Assembly: GCF_009877435.1 (NCBI RefSeq)
Contig: NZ_WXEX01000001.1
Location: 310,001-374,000, forward strand
Reading direction: 5' to 3'
Source of the DNA: Heliomicrobium gestii
GTDB taxonomy: Bacteria > Bacillota > Desulfitobacteriia > Heliobacteriales > Heliobacteriaceae
DNA: 64,000 nt
Shown here: positions 16,726 to 25,696 of the stretch, one piece after another
Layout: every line of letters begins with the position of its first letter
Numbering within the stretch: the stretch's first letter is position 1
The notes under the pieces: generated by a model
Databases searched by the model: none
Seen by the model: only the letters and a program-made list of their open reading frames with translations
Told to the model about the DNA's origin: nothing
Position numbers and translations under genes: made by a program

Positions 16726-16753
16726 AAGCGGGGCAGAGGATGCCCCGCTTTTC
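16726..16753 (+). terminator. Intrinsic terminator after ispH-rpsA
   Basis: AAGCGGGGC at 16726-16734 pairs perfectly with GCCCCGCTT at 16742-16750 around a seven-base loop and is followed by TTC. It separates the fusion gene from topB. Confidence 0.8.
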
Positions 16754-16774
16754 TCATCCCCGGGGGAGGACGTT

Positions 16775-19228
16775 TTGAAGATACTGATCATTGCCGAGAA
16801 ACCTAGCGCCGCCGAAGCCATCGCCGAAGCCGCCGCCGGTTCCTTTCAAAAGAAGCGCGGGTACCTGGAAAGCGCCGACTATTATGTCACCTGGGCTGTC
16901 GGCCATCTGGTCCAACTGGCTGAGCCGGAGGACTACCGTTCCAGCCTCAAGCGCTGGCGTTTCAATGATCTTCCGATCATCCCTGATTTTCAACTGCGGC
17001 CGGTAAAAAAGACCGAATCCCAGTTGAAGACCATCGCGTCACTGGCCAAAAAGTGCCGGGGTTTGATCAACGCCTGTGACGCCGCCCGGGAAGGGGAACT
17101 GATCTTCCGCTACATCGTCGCCTACCTGCGCCTGGAAGGAATGCCGGCCTGGCGGCTGTGGACAGCTTCCCTCACCGGCGAAGCGATTCGGGCGGCCATG
17201 GCCGAATTGCAGCCGCTGCAACGGTATGACAACCTGTTCAAATCGGCCCGTTGCCGAAGCGAGGGCGACTGGCTGATCGGCATCAACGCCACCCGGGCCT
17301 TCACAACCCGCTTTGGCGAATTGCTCTCTCTGGGCAGGGTGCAGACGCCGGTGCTGGCCATGATCTGTGAGAACCGTCGCCGGCGAGACGCCTTTGTCCC
17401 GGAGATCTACTGGGAGGTCTGGGCGCGCTTTCAGGGTGACGGCTGTGACTACCGGGGCGTGTGGTTGCAGGATAAAGGGGAGACGCGCCGCCTCAGTGAG
17501 CGGGAGAAAGGGGAGGCCATCGCCGCCGCCGTCAACGGCCGCCAAGGCGAGGTCTGCCAGGTGGATGAAAAAGAGTCCCGCGAGCTCCCTCCCCGGCTCT
17601 ATGACCTGACGACACTGCAGCGCGAGTGCAACCGCCTCTTCGGTTTTTCCGCCAGCAAGACCCTGAAGATCGCTCAAGAACTGTATGACAGCAAGTTCAT
17701 TACATATCCTCGCACCAACAGCCGCTTTGTCGACCGGCACGGCCTGTCCTTGCTCCGGCGCGTTGTCTCCCATCTAGCGAATCACCCGGTCTATGGCCCC
17801 TTCGTCGCCAGGGGGAATCCGCAACTGGTCCATGAGCGCAACCGGAATATCTGCCGCCCGGAGGCGGTTGAAGACCACCACGCCCTGCTTCCCACGTCGC
17901 TCGTGCCCTCCGGGCTGGTGGGGGACAAGCAGAAGGTCTATGACCGGATCGTCCGTCGGGTGCTCGCCCATTACTATCTGCCCGCTCGCTACCGGGAACG
18001 GGTCGTCTTGACTGCCGTACCGGATGGGACCCTATCCGGCAACGAGACGACCGTCGCTGCGCCGCCCAAGGCGTCTGCTGATCGGGGCGTCCATCTCTTC
18101 CGGAGCTCGGAGAAAGCCATCGTCGACCCTGGCTGGAAGGTCGTCGACGGCGGCTGGGCGCCGCCGAAAGCACAGGAACGACTGCCGGAGCGCGCCGGCT
18201 TGACGGTGCGCTGCGCCGGCGCAGAGGTGCTGGAGAAGCAGACAGAACCGCCGAAGGCCTATACGGAGGGCAGCCTCCTGGCGGCCATGGAGACAGCCGG
18301 CAAGCAACTGGACGATGAGGAACTGCGGGAGATCATGAAGGATGCCGGTCTGGGAACGCCGGCCACTCGGGCCGCCACCATTGAACGGCTGAAAGAGGTC
18401 GGCTACATCGAACTGCAGGGCAAGCAGATCGAACCGACGCCCAAGGGGATGGCCCTCGTCAGTTTAGTCGAAAAGTCCGACATTCCTGTTCTCCTCTCGG
18501 CAGAGATGACAGGCCGCTGGGAGAAGTACCTGAACGAGATCGCCCGCGGCAACGGCCAGCCCGCCGAGTTTAACCGCCGCGTATCCGACCTGGCTGTCCA
18601 CCTGGTCAAGCAATTGGAGAGGGCCGAGAAAACCTGGTATGACAAGGGCGCCTGCGCCCGGCGGCTCGCCACCTGCCCGCGCTGCGGCGGCGCCATCGTG
18701 GAAAATCGCAAGGCCTATGCCTGCGCCAACTGGAAGGATGAAAACTGCCCCGTCACGATCTGGAAGACCTTCCGTGGCAAGCGGATCACCGAGAAGACGG
18801 CGCTGGCTTTGTTGGAGAAGGGGCGCTCGCCGCGCCTGCGTTTTTACACCAAAGAAAAAAAGCCCTATCCGGCGGTGATCGTCTTTGACGCCCAGACAGG
18901 GACAATGAATATCGAATTTTCTTCGGCCGCGACGAAGTCGACGAAATCGGCGAAGGCGACAAAGGAACAAACACCCAAAGCCCCCAAAGCGCCGAGGGTC
19001 CGGAAATCAAGTGCGGTAAAAACACCGGAAGAACCGAAGGCGCCCACGGGATCTAAATCGCTGAAAGCAACGGAAACGACGGACCTATCGGACGCAACAG
19101 CGACGGAAACAACAACGGTTATCGAAACGATGGAATCGGGAAATCATCCCGCAAACGAAGAGAAGCCTCGCCGTCGCCGGACCAAAAAGGACGGGACAGG
19201 CGGAGACGGTGCAAAAAGTGTCTCCTGA
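16775..19228 (+). CDS. topB: DNA topoisomerase III (type IA)
   Basis: TopB relaxes and decatenates DNA by passing strands through a transient single-strand break. The 817-residue protein has an N-terminal Toprim domain (ILIIAEKPSAAEAIAEA; acidic CDAAREGELIFRY) and the catalytic Tyr in FITYPRTNSRF. A Cys-containing segment, CPRCGGAIVENRKAYAC, follows near residue 630. The last 100 or so residues are Lys/Thr/Ala/Pro-rich and low-complexity, unlike the compact family end. The start is TTG at 16775 after GGGGAGG. It converges with the minus-strand glycosyltransferase. Confidence 0.93.
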   Translation: MKILIIAEKPSAAEAIAEAAAGSFQKKRGYLESADYYVTWAVGHLVQLAEPEDYRSSLKRWRFNDLPIIPDFQLRPVKKTESQLKTIASLAKKCRGLINACDAAREGELIFRYIVAYLRLEGMPAWRLWTASLTGEAIRAAMAELQPLQRYDNLFKSARCRSEGDWLIGINATRAFTTRFGELLSLGRVQTPVLAMICENRRRRDAFVPEIYWEVWARFQGDGCDYRGVWLQDKGETRRLSEREKGEAIAAAVNGRQGEVCQVDEKESRELPPRLYDLTTLQRECNRLFGFSASKTLKIAQELYDSKFITYPRTNSRFVDRHGLSLLRRVVSHLANHPVYGPFVARGNPQLVHERNRNICRPEAVEDHHALLPTSLVPSGLVGDKQKVYDRIVRRVLAHYYLPARYRERVVLTAVPDGTLSGNETTVAAPPKASADRGVHLFRSSEKAIVDPGWKVVDGGWAPPKAQERLPERAGLTVRCAGAEVLEKQTEPPKAYTEGSLLAAMETAGKQLDDEELREIMKDAGLGTPATRAATIERLKEVGYIELQGKQIEPTPKGMALVSLVEKSDIPVLLSAEMTGRWEKYLNEIARGNGQPAEFNRRVSDLAVHLVKQLERAEKTWYDKGACARRLATCPRCGGAIVENRKAYACANWKDENCPVTIWKTFRGKRITEKTALALLEKGRSPRLRFYTKEKKPYPAVIVFDAQTGTMNIEFSSAATKSTKSAKATKEQTPKAPKAPRVRKSSAVKTPEEPKAPTGSKSLKATETTDLSDATATETTTVIETMESGNHPANEEKPRRRRTKKDGTGGDGAKSVS

Positions 19229-19241
19229 TCCGGAACCTGGT

Positions 19242-20423
19242 TCAGTGCAACCGGCGCGCCGGCGCTGCCGCTTCCACCCACTCCAGAAGCGTTTTCGCCC
19301 GGTTCTCCCACGTCATCGCCGCGACGGCGTCTCGGCATTTCTGCGAGCGTTCGGGCGACCAGTCGAAAAGCGCCTTCTCCAACAGGGCTATCACTTCCTC
19401 ATGCCCTTGGCCCACGTAAATGGCATCTCGAAAACGCAAGGCGCTTGGCAAGGCTGTCGATAGAACAGGCTTGCCTGTCGCCATGTACTCATACAGTTTC
19501 AAGGGGTCTGAGGCCAGTGAGTGGGGCGCGTAGTTTCGGGGCAACAATAGAACATCGAATTGGTGCAAAAAATGAGGCACCCGTTGCGGCGGTACAGGAC
19601 CAGTGAACGCCACCCGAGGGTGGTCGGTCAATCGCGCGAACAGGTCGCGAGAAATGGCCTCCTGAACGACGGGACCGGCCATGACCAGCGTGCCCTTGGC
19701 CATCCTGTCCGCTATCTTTAAGAGCAGTTCCAGGTCAATCCAACTGGTGATGGCGCCGACGAAACCGATCAGGGGCCGTTCCAGTCCCCGCAACTCGGCA
19801 ATTTCCTTTGAATAGTCAGGGCAGTAGGAGTAACGGCGTACATCCACCCCGTTCGGCAGCAGCTTGATTTTTTCCGGCTGTTGATTGGCGAGTTTCTGAT
19901 AGAGATAATCGGAGACAACTGTCGCAACGGCAGACCTGGCGAGCAAGGCGGCAAAAAAAGCTTCCAGCATGGCCTTCTCCCTTGGTGAGATGCCGGGAAA
20001 AGCAAGGTTGTCGTCAAGGATGTCCAGCGCCATCAGCGGCGCGCCCAGCGCTTCCGCCGTCTCATAGGACTGGGCGATGCCGCCGGAGGACACATATAAC
20101 AGGCTTTCTCTTCTCCAGTCTTCGCCGAGAATGGATGCGATGAAGCCGTTCAACTGACGGAGGGTCCAACGATGTTTGACCTTTCCCAAACCGAAGGATG
20201 CGGGGACGGTTTCAAGGGGCCGCGTGCATACATGAACAGCCTCGTCTTCGACCGATGTCCAGCGAAAGCGCAAGGCGTAGTTTTCCTTTTGGGCACGTGA
20301 GAAACCGACACTGGGGTTGATGAAGACCGGCCTGACGCCGGAAAAGGCTTTTGTCATGGAACGCATCGTGTCACTGATCTGATCGTCATGCCAGGGGTAG
20401 GGGTGCATCCCCAATACAATCAC
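19242..20423 (-). CDS. Family 4-type glycosyltransferase
   Basis: This is probably a retaining GT-B sugar transferase acting on a cell-envelope or extracellular polysaccharide; donor and acceptor are unknown. The 393-residue protein has a C-terminal nucleotide-sugar domain with VGAITSWIDLELLLKIADR, a RVAFTGPVPP segment and the EYMATGKPVLSTA motif with its conserved Glu. The N-terminal half (MIVLGMHPYPWHDD) is variable, as usual. The GTG start at 20423 has only a weak ribosome site. It sits downstream of two other minus-strand envelope-type genes but after a terminator. Confidence 0.8.
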   Translation of the reverse strand: MIVLGMHPYPWHDDQISDTMRSMTKAFSGVRPVFINPSVGFSRAQKENYALRFRWTSVEDEAVHVCTRPLETVPASFGLGKVKHRWTLRQLNGFIASILGEDWRRESLLYVSSGGIAQSYETAEALGAPLMALDILDDNLAFPGISPREKAMLEAFFAALLARSAVATVVSDYLYQKLANQQPEKIKLLPNGVDVRRYSYCPDYSKEIAELRGLERPLIGFVGAITSWIDLELLLKIADRMAKGTLVMAGPVVQEAISRDLFARLTDHPRVAFTGPVPPQRVPHFLHQFDVLLLPRNYAPHSLASDPLKLYEYMATGKPVLSTALPSALRFRDAIYVGQGHEEVIALLEKALFDWSPERSQKCRDAVAAMTWENRAKTLLEWVEAAAPARRLH

Positions 20424-20507
20424 GTTCTTGATTCTGTTGATGACGTATCCATCCCTTCCCTTACATATAAAGTCATTATTAAATTAAACCATAAATATAC
20501 AATAAAA

Positions 20508-20541
20508 ACAAGCCCTCCGACAGCTGAGCCGGAGGGCTTGT
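20508..20541 (-). terminator. Intrinsic terminator of the Pro-rich protein gene
   Basis: ACAAGCCCTCCG at 20508-20519 pairs with CGGAGGGCTTGT at 20530-20541. Read on the minus strand it is followed by TTTTTATT. It ends transcripts from 21326-20553 before the glycosyltransferase gene. Confidence 0.8.
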
Positions 20542-20552
20542 GGCGTTATAAC

Positions 20553-21326
20553 TCACTCTTCTTTTTTCTCTCGATTGACCGGTTCTTCGTTGCCGCTGTC
20601 CTCTTCGATGACACCCTCCACCGTCTCTTCCCTGTCGCTCATGGTCATCATGGCCTCTTCTGCGGCGGCGTCACTCTCGTCATCCGCCGCGAAGACGGGC
20701 AGGTCGGCAATCGCATCATCGGGTGCAGGCGCGGCGGTAAGCGCCGCATCGGGACCAAAGGTCACCTTGATTGACGAGGTAGGGGAGGGCTTTTCTTCGG
20801 CGCTCATCGGGATGATCAGCGTGGGACGCCGGCTGGGGCGCGGGAGTGACCGGCTGCTGGGGGGGCGAGTCGGTGTGGGAGATGGGGCCGGACCAACCTC
20901 TGGCATCCAACGGGCCGGTTGCTCCACCGGGGAGAGATCGGCCGGCATCGGGTTTCCGAGAGCGCCGGGGATCTCCGGCGCTCCCGGCGTCAGCAGCATC
21001 CCAGGCATGACCGGCATGGGGTACCAGGGTTGCGGAACCGGTTGCATCGACGCCGGGGAGGTCGTTCCGCAGCCAGGATAGGTTCCCTGCCAATATTCAC
21101 GCGGATCGATTGTCCCCATCATGTCCGAGACCGTACCCCGCATATCGTGGTAAAGGCGGGAATACATTTCGGCGCAGCGATCCTGCACCATCCGGCAGAC
21201 GTGACGATGCATGGCCTGCAGCAGATAGGGCTCCTGCGGGCAGGCGTACCGGCAGTCGGGTTGCCGTCGCGCCGGCGACAGGCCCATCGTGTCTTCGGGG
21301 CCACAGGAATATGTGCGATCAGACAT
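20553..21326 (-). CDS. Hypothetical Pro/Met-rich protein with acidic tail
   Basis: I do not recognise this 257-residue protein. The first 75 residues hold five cysteines and are helical-looking (LLQAMHRHVCRMVQDRC). Residues 85-175 are Pro-, Gly- and Met-rich, and the last 60 are strongly acidic (Asp/Glu) before a KEE-type end. There is no signal peptide or membrane segment. The composition resembles spore-coat or spore-surface proteins, but this is only an impression. It has its own terminator. It lies between a Tat-exported protein and a glycosyltransferase, on the same strand. Confidence 0.62.
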   Translation of the reverse strand: MSDRTYSCGPEDTMGLSPARRQPDCRYACPQEPYLLQAMHRHVCRMVQDRCAEMYSRLYHDMRGTVSDMMGTIDPREYWQGTYPGCGTTSPASMQPVPQPWYPMPVMPGMLLTPGAPEIPGALGNPMPADLSPVEQPARWMPEVGPAPSPTPTRPPSSRSLPRPSRRPTLIIPMSAEEKPSPTSSIKVTFGPDAALTAAPAPDDAIADLPVFAADDESDAAAEEAMMTMSDREETVEGVIEEDSGNEEPVNREKKEE

Positions 21327-21436
21327 GAAACAGAATCCCCCTCACAAGTCGGCGGCAAAATCCGTAGTCTCCATTTCGCTACCATACTATGAAGGGGGAT
21401 AGGAAAAGGTTAGAAAAAAGTCAGGCCCAGAAAAAG

Positions 21437-22873
21437 TCAGCGCGGCCGGTCATTGACGCGGTAATTTCTTTGATCAGCCTGATGCCAGGCGATGCCGATG
21501 GCGCCGAAGCCTGTCCCATCGGGCCGGTGACGGACGATCCATGCCGGATCGAGCGGTTTGCCTTTGAGGGCGATGGTCGCTTGAAAAGGGTCGCTGCAAG
21601 AAAAGGTGATGCCGCGGATGTCATTGATCTCAGGAGTGTAACTCCCAAGGTGGGGATCGTCGATGGCCGATATGTCGATGGTTACGGCGCCGCTGACGTC
21701 ATCCCGAACAGCCGTCCAGCGCACAAAGAGGTCGGCCAGGTTGTAGCGCAGCAGCCGCGAGGTGCGGGCGACCAGGATCTCGCCTTGTTCCTGCTCGCGA
21801 GCGAGTAACTGAAGCGGTTCGTATTCGAGGGGACGAAAGGGCGGATTCAGGTTGGACGGTCCCCCGAGGTGCTGGGCAAAGGCGGCGTAGCCGCCGCTTT
21901 CCTTCAGTTGACGGAAGTTCTCGGTGTTTAACTGTTCCTTGAGCAGGTGTGGGCTCCAGATCCAGCGAGGACTGTTTTGCCCGTCCAAACCCTTATTCGT
22001 ATACCGGTAGAATCCCCACATGCGTCGTCCGTCCCGCAGGGTGCGCCGGTAGATCAGGCTGGGGCGGCTGAGACGGGACTCGAAGGAACCGCGCGTCGAG
22101 CCCCAGACGAAGCGGATGTTGGGCAGCAGGTCGGTGTGGTAATAGGGAGAGGCGGGGTCGTCGCCGGCCTGGTAGTGGAGATCGTCGCGATCGGCGCCGC
22201 CGAAGTTTTGCACATTGGCGTTGTTGCCGTGATCGATCCAGACTTCGAAGCGCTTGTCCATTCCTGTTCGCTGCCATTCCTTCACAGCCGCTTCGGCCAA
22301 AGAGCGAGCGAAACGCACATCGGCCGGGTTTGTGCGGGTGAAATCGCCGTAGGAGTGGATCGAATCGATCCAGCCGCAACGCAGGTAATGGCTGATGGCG
22401 TCCGCGCAGTAAGGCTGTTGGCTTGTCCCCTTCCGATAGGTCATCTGGCAGGTCATGTCGCGTCCGTCAGGATGCACCTTGGCCACCACATCTGTGGCGT
22501 TGTACATCCAGAAGGAATCGCTGATATCCAAACCCAACCCTTGGCCCATGGCCGTCATCGTTTGGGTGTTGAGGTATTCGTGAATGGCGCCGAATTCGTC
22601 CAGGGTGGAGCCGTCAATGTCTGAGGTGATCGCCACAGCGGCCCGGTACGGATAGGGAAACTTCCGCCGGCTCAGCCGGAACCCCGAGAGATCGACCCAG
22701 CGGCCTGGCTGGTTGATCGGAAGCGGTTCTGCCATGGGGTCTTCCGGGACGATACTCTGGGCGACCGCCGGCGCAACGGACAGACGCCGGCGCAGCCCGT
22801 AAGCCGCCAAGCCGATGCCGCAGGCCCCGGCAAGACCCAGGAAGGTCCTGCGGTTAAACATACGGTCTAACAT
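21437..22873 (-). CDS. Tat-exported protein of unknown function, deacetylase-like start
   Basis: The 478-residue protein begins with a twin-arginine signal (NRRTFLGLAGACGIG near residues 7-21) and should be exported folded by TatAC, both present in this window. Mature motifs such as AVAITSDIDGS, IHSYGDFTR and WIDHGNNANVQ put Asp, His and Asn residues where carbohydrate-esterase-like enzymes have metal ligands. I infer a polysaccharide deacetylase or related hydrolase with low confidence. GAGGGG precedes the ATG at 22873. The neighbouring glycosyltransferase is compatible with a polysaccharide role. Confidence 0.7.
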   Translation of the reverse strand: MLDRMFNRRTFLGLAGACGIGLAAYGLRRRLSVAPAVAQSIVPEDPMAEPLPINQPGRWVDLSGFRLSRRKFPYPYRAAVAITSDIDGSTLDEFGAIHEYLNTQTMTAMGQGLGLDISDSFWMYNATDVVAKVHPDGRDMTCQMTYRKGTSQQPYCADAISHYLRCGWIDSIHSYGDFTRTNPADVRFARSLAEAAVKEWQRTGMDKRFEVWIDHGNNANVQNFGGADRDDLHYQAGDDPASPYYHTDLLPNIRFVWGSTRGSFESRLSRPSLIYRRTLRDGRRMWGFYRYTNKGLDGQNSPRWIWSPHLLKEQLNTENFRQLKESGGYAAFAQHLGGPSNLNPPFRPLEYEPLQLLAREQEQGEILVARTSRLLRYNLADLFVRWTAVRDDVSGAVTIDISAIDDPHLGSYTPEINDIRGITFSCSDPFQATIALKGKPLDPAWIVRHRPDGTGFGAIGIAWHQADQRNYRVNDRPR

Positions 22874-23054
22874 ATAATTGTCCCCTCGATGATGGCATTC
22901 GTCTTTTCGACGTCAGCCTAGAAGTATAGCAAAAGTATAGCAAAGATTATGTCTTTGCGGGTCCATCGAGGGCGAAAAAAGGTTTTCCCTTACTGACAAA
23001 AAGGCAGTCTGAGTGAAAAAGCAACAATAGAACCGCACTGAGGGGAGGGAGAAG

Positions 23055-23789
23055 ATGCAGAAAACGCCGCGGTCCCTGGGGAGAGCGCTGCTCCGAACGG
23101 CGGGGCACCTCTGGTTGATGGTCTTTCTGATCGCGCCTTCCTTCCTCTTCGTTTCGCCGGCACAGGCCTTTGAAGCCCTTTTTCCCGCACACCGGTTCAC
23201 GTCGATCCGGCCCGACGGGCCGGTGCTGGCCCTGGATCAGAGCATCCGCATCTATGGGAGGCTCTTTCACGCCGGGCAGACGGATTACTTTACCGTTCAT
23301 GGGCAGAGCGGAGAAGAACTGCGCCTCGAACTGGCCGTTCCGCGCCTGGATGGGTTGGAGCAGTTTCGCCCATCCATCGCCGTCATCGGACCAGGATTGC
23401 CGATGGGTGATCGTGACGGAACCTATTTCACCGTCCCCAACGGACTCGGCGCCCATGTCATCGAGCCGGCGGCGCGAGAGCGGGAGTTGGTCGACGCCAT
23501 GTCGGGCGCGCCCTTTCGGCTGACACAGGCCTTCCAATTCCGCCTGCCTGCCGCCGCCGATTACTATATCGCTGTTTTTGACAAGTCCGGGGAGCGGGGA
23601 AAGTATGTCCTTCACCTGGGACCGGCCGAGGAAACAAGCGTCGTCACGGCGCTCCGGCATCCGATCCGATTTTTTGAGATCCGCGCTTGGTACCATCCAA
23701 CCCAACTGTTGGCCGTTTTTGCGCTGGCGGTCATGGCCTCGGCTGTCTTTTTCGCCGCCTGGCTCGGGCGAAGGAGAAAAAGAAAGTAG
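23055..23789 (+). CDS. Hypothetical secreted protein with C-terminal membrane anchor
   Basis: I do not recognise the family. The 244-residue protein has an N-terminal signal (hydrophobic LWLMVFLIAPSFLFV, cleavage near AQAFE), a beta-rich extracytoplasmic domain of about 165 residues, and one hydrophobic segment near 217-235 followed by a basic RRRKRK tail. That topology suggests an extracellular domain held by a C-terminal anchor. The YYIAVFDKSGERGKYVLHLG segment recalls bacterial pre-peptidase-type beta sandwiches. It is divergent from the Tat-exported gene and lies before crtN. Confidence 0.72.
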   Translation: MQKTPRSLGRALLRTAGHLWLMVFLIAPSFLFVSPAQAFEALFPAHRFTSIRPDGPVLALDQSIRIYGRLFHAGQTDYFTVHGQSGEELRLELAVPRLDGLEQFRPSIAVIGPGLPMGDRDGTYFTVPNGLGAHVIEPAARERELVDAMSGAPFRLTQAFQFRLPAAADYYIAVFDKSGERGKYVLHLGPAEETSVVTALRHPIRFFEIRAWYHPTQLLAVFALAVMASAVFFAAWLGRRRKRK

Positions 23790-23889
23790 TTTCACACCGG
23801 CAGGATCAGTCCTTTCGGACGAACAGCGCGATTCCCGTTCCCGTAGAAGATAGACCGATAAGTTAGGACGTTTTTCCTAGCTTTGGGTA

Positions 23890-23918
23890 TTGCACAAACC
23901 TTAAAAATCTGATAACTT
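23890..23918 (+). promoter_or_regulatory. Candidate promoter for crtN
   Basis: TTGCAC at 23890-23895 is followed after 17 bases by TAACTT at 23913-23918. The surrounding sequence is distinctly AT-rich, and the crtN start lies 44 bases downstream. Confidence 0.4.
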
Positions 23919-23961
23919 TATTTATTAGGAATGATTACTGAAATTTTTTGGAGTGATACAT

Positions 23962-25488
23962 ATGACGAATAACAAAAAAGCGATCGTCGTCGGCGCCGGC
24001 GCCGGCGGTTTAAGCGCTGCTGTCCGCTTGGCCCACCAGGGTTGGGATGTGACGGTGCTGGAAAAGGAAGCCGCTCCGGGCGGTCGACTGGGCGCCATTG
24101 AGGAAGCGGGATACACCTTTGACATTGGTCCGACGATCATGATGATGGATGATGTCTTTCGCGACTTTTTCGCCGAAGTGGGCCGGAATATCGACGATTA
24201 CCTGGAGTTGGTCCGCCTCAACCCCCTGTACCGGCTCAACTACCAGGACGGCACCGTCATGGCGCTGCCCAGTGACATGAAGGCACTCCTTGACGAGATC
24301 CGCCGCATCAACCCCGATGATGTGGATGGGTATCTGCAGTTCCTCTCCCAGATCCACAGCCGGTACATGGCGGCGCGCAAAAAGTTCATCGAAAAGCCCT
24401 TGAACAAGCTGGAAGAGTTCTTGACCCTGGACACGCTGACCGGCATGGTCCAGTTGAAGACGCTGAACAACATGTACTCTGATATCAGTCGCTTCATTAA
24501 AGACGAGCGCTTGCGCATCGCCCTCACCTTCCAGTCCATCTACCTGGGGATCTCGCCCTTTGACGCCCCTTCCATCTATACGATCATCGCCTACGTGGAG
24601 CATGGCGTGAGCGGCGTCTGGTACCCCAAGGGCGGCATGAACGCCATCGGCAAAGCCCTTGTCCGTCTGTTGGGCGAGTTTGGCGGCAAACTGCGCCTGA
24701 ATGCGGATGTCCAGTCCATCGTCATCGAGGGCGGGCGGGCGCGCGGCGTGCGCCTGGCCAACGGCGAAGAGCTGCGCGCCGATGTGGTCATCTCCAACGT
24801 CGACTTCCCCACCTCGATGGAGACGCTGATCGCGCCGGAACACCGGGGCAAATACACGCCCCAGAAGCTGGAGAGCATGACCAACTCCTGCGGCGCCCTC
24901 ATGCTCTATCTCGGCGTCAATCGCCGGTATGAGAACCTGGATGTCCATAACATCTACTTCACCCGCGACTACAAAGAGACGTTGGACCAGATCTTTGAGC
25001 AGGATGCCTTGCCCGATGATCCGGCCATTTACCTGTATTCGCCGACGCGGATCGATCCGTCTGTTGCGCCCCAGGATAAAGAACTCATCTATGTGCTCGT
25101 TCCTGTGCCCAACCTGTCGAGCGGCATCGACTGGGAGACGGAATTGCCCCGATTCCGCGAAAAGGTGATCGCCAAGCTGGAGCGAGCCGACCTGCCCGAT
25201 CTGCGCCAGCACATCGAGTTCGAAAAGATCTATACGCCCCACACCTTCAAGCAGCGCTTCAACCTCTTCCAGGGGGCGGCCTTCGGTTTGGCGCCGACGC
25301 TGCTCCAGTCGGGTTACTTCCGTCCCCACATCTCCTCTGACGATGTGGAGAACCTCTACTTTGTCGGCGCCAGCGTCCATCCTGGCGGCGGGGTGCCTGT
25401 CGTCATGACCTGCGGCAAGCTGGCAGCCGATCTGATCCTGAAGGAAAACGGCGCGCCAGCGGTCCAATGGCCGAAGCCAGCCGTGTAG
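23962..25488 (+). CDS. crtN: Phytoene/4,4'-diapophytoene desaturase (CrtN-like)
   Basis: This FAD-dependent desaturase introduces conjugated double bases' worth of unsaturation (double bonds) into a C30 or C40 carotene. The 508-residue protein has the dinucleotide-binding VVGAGAGGLSAA at the N-terminus, GGRLGAIEEAGYTFDIGPT, and the carotenoid-dehydrogenase C-terminal signature YFVGASVHPGGGVPVVMTCG. Heliobacteria make C30 carotenoids with CrtN, which is why I favour that name. Similarity to CrtI-type enzymes leaves the substrate open. ATG at 23962 lies eight bases after GGAG. It is monocistronic, with its own promoter and a terminator at 25544. Confidence 0.88.
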   Translation: MTNNKKAIVVGAGAGGLSAAVRLAHQGWDVTVLEKEAAPGGRLGAIEEAGYTFDIGPTIMMMDDVFRDFFAEVGRNIDDYLELVRLNPLYRLNYQDGTVMALPSDMKALLDEIRRINPDDVDGYLQFLSQIHSRYMAARKKFIEKPLNKLEEFLTLDTLTGMVQLKTLNNMYSDISRFIKDERLRIALTFQSIYLGISPFDAPSIYTIIAYVEHGVSGVWYPKGGMNAIGKALVRLLGEFGGKLRLNADVQSIVIEGGRARGVRLANGEELRADVVISNVDFPTSMETLIAPEHRGKYTPQKLESMTNSCGALMLYLGVNRRYENLDVHNIYFTRDYKETLDQIFEQDALPDDPAIYLYSPTRIDPSVAPQDKELIYVLVPVPNLSSGIDWETELPRFREKVIAKLERADLPDLRQHIEFEKIYTPHTFKQRFNLFQGAAFGLAPTLLQSGYFRPHISSDDVENLYFVGASVHPGGGVPVVMTCGKLAADLILKENGAPAVQWPKPAV

Positions 25489-25543
25489 CCGGAGAGACGA
25501 CGAAAAAAATAACGTTGTAAACCAGAAGGTGAGAATAATAAGG

Positions 25544-25578
25544 AAAGCGTGGCCTCTTCATGAGCGGCCACGCTTTTT
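25544..25578 (+). terminator. Intrinsic terminator after crtN
   Basis: AAAGCGTGGCC at 25544-25554 pairs perfectly with GGCCACGCTTT at 25566-25576 around an 11-base loop and runs into TTTTT. Confidence 0.85.
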
Positions 25579-25616
25579 CACATCGAGGGGAAATTTTATG
25601 AATTCTTATCTTGGGG

Positions 25617-25646
25617 TTGCCGAAGTGCAGACAAAACCGATATAAT
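25617..25646 (+). promoter_or_regulatory. Promoter of the ACT-hom-thrC-thrB operon
   Basis: TTGCCG at 25617-25622 and TATAAT at 25641-25646 are separated by 18 bases. They lie between the crtN terminator and the first gene of the threonine cluster. Confidence 0.5.
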
Positions 25647-25696
25647 GTCTACCATACAGAGAAACATTCCTCCCCAGATGGACAGAGGTGAAATCA

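Noticed and set aside
24010-25467. 485-codon minus-strand frame across crtN
   Set aside because: Antisense to a clear desaturase, with no motif of its own. A shadow frame.
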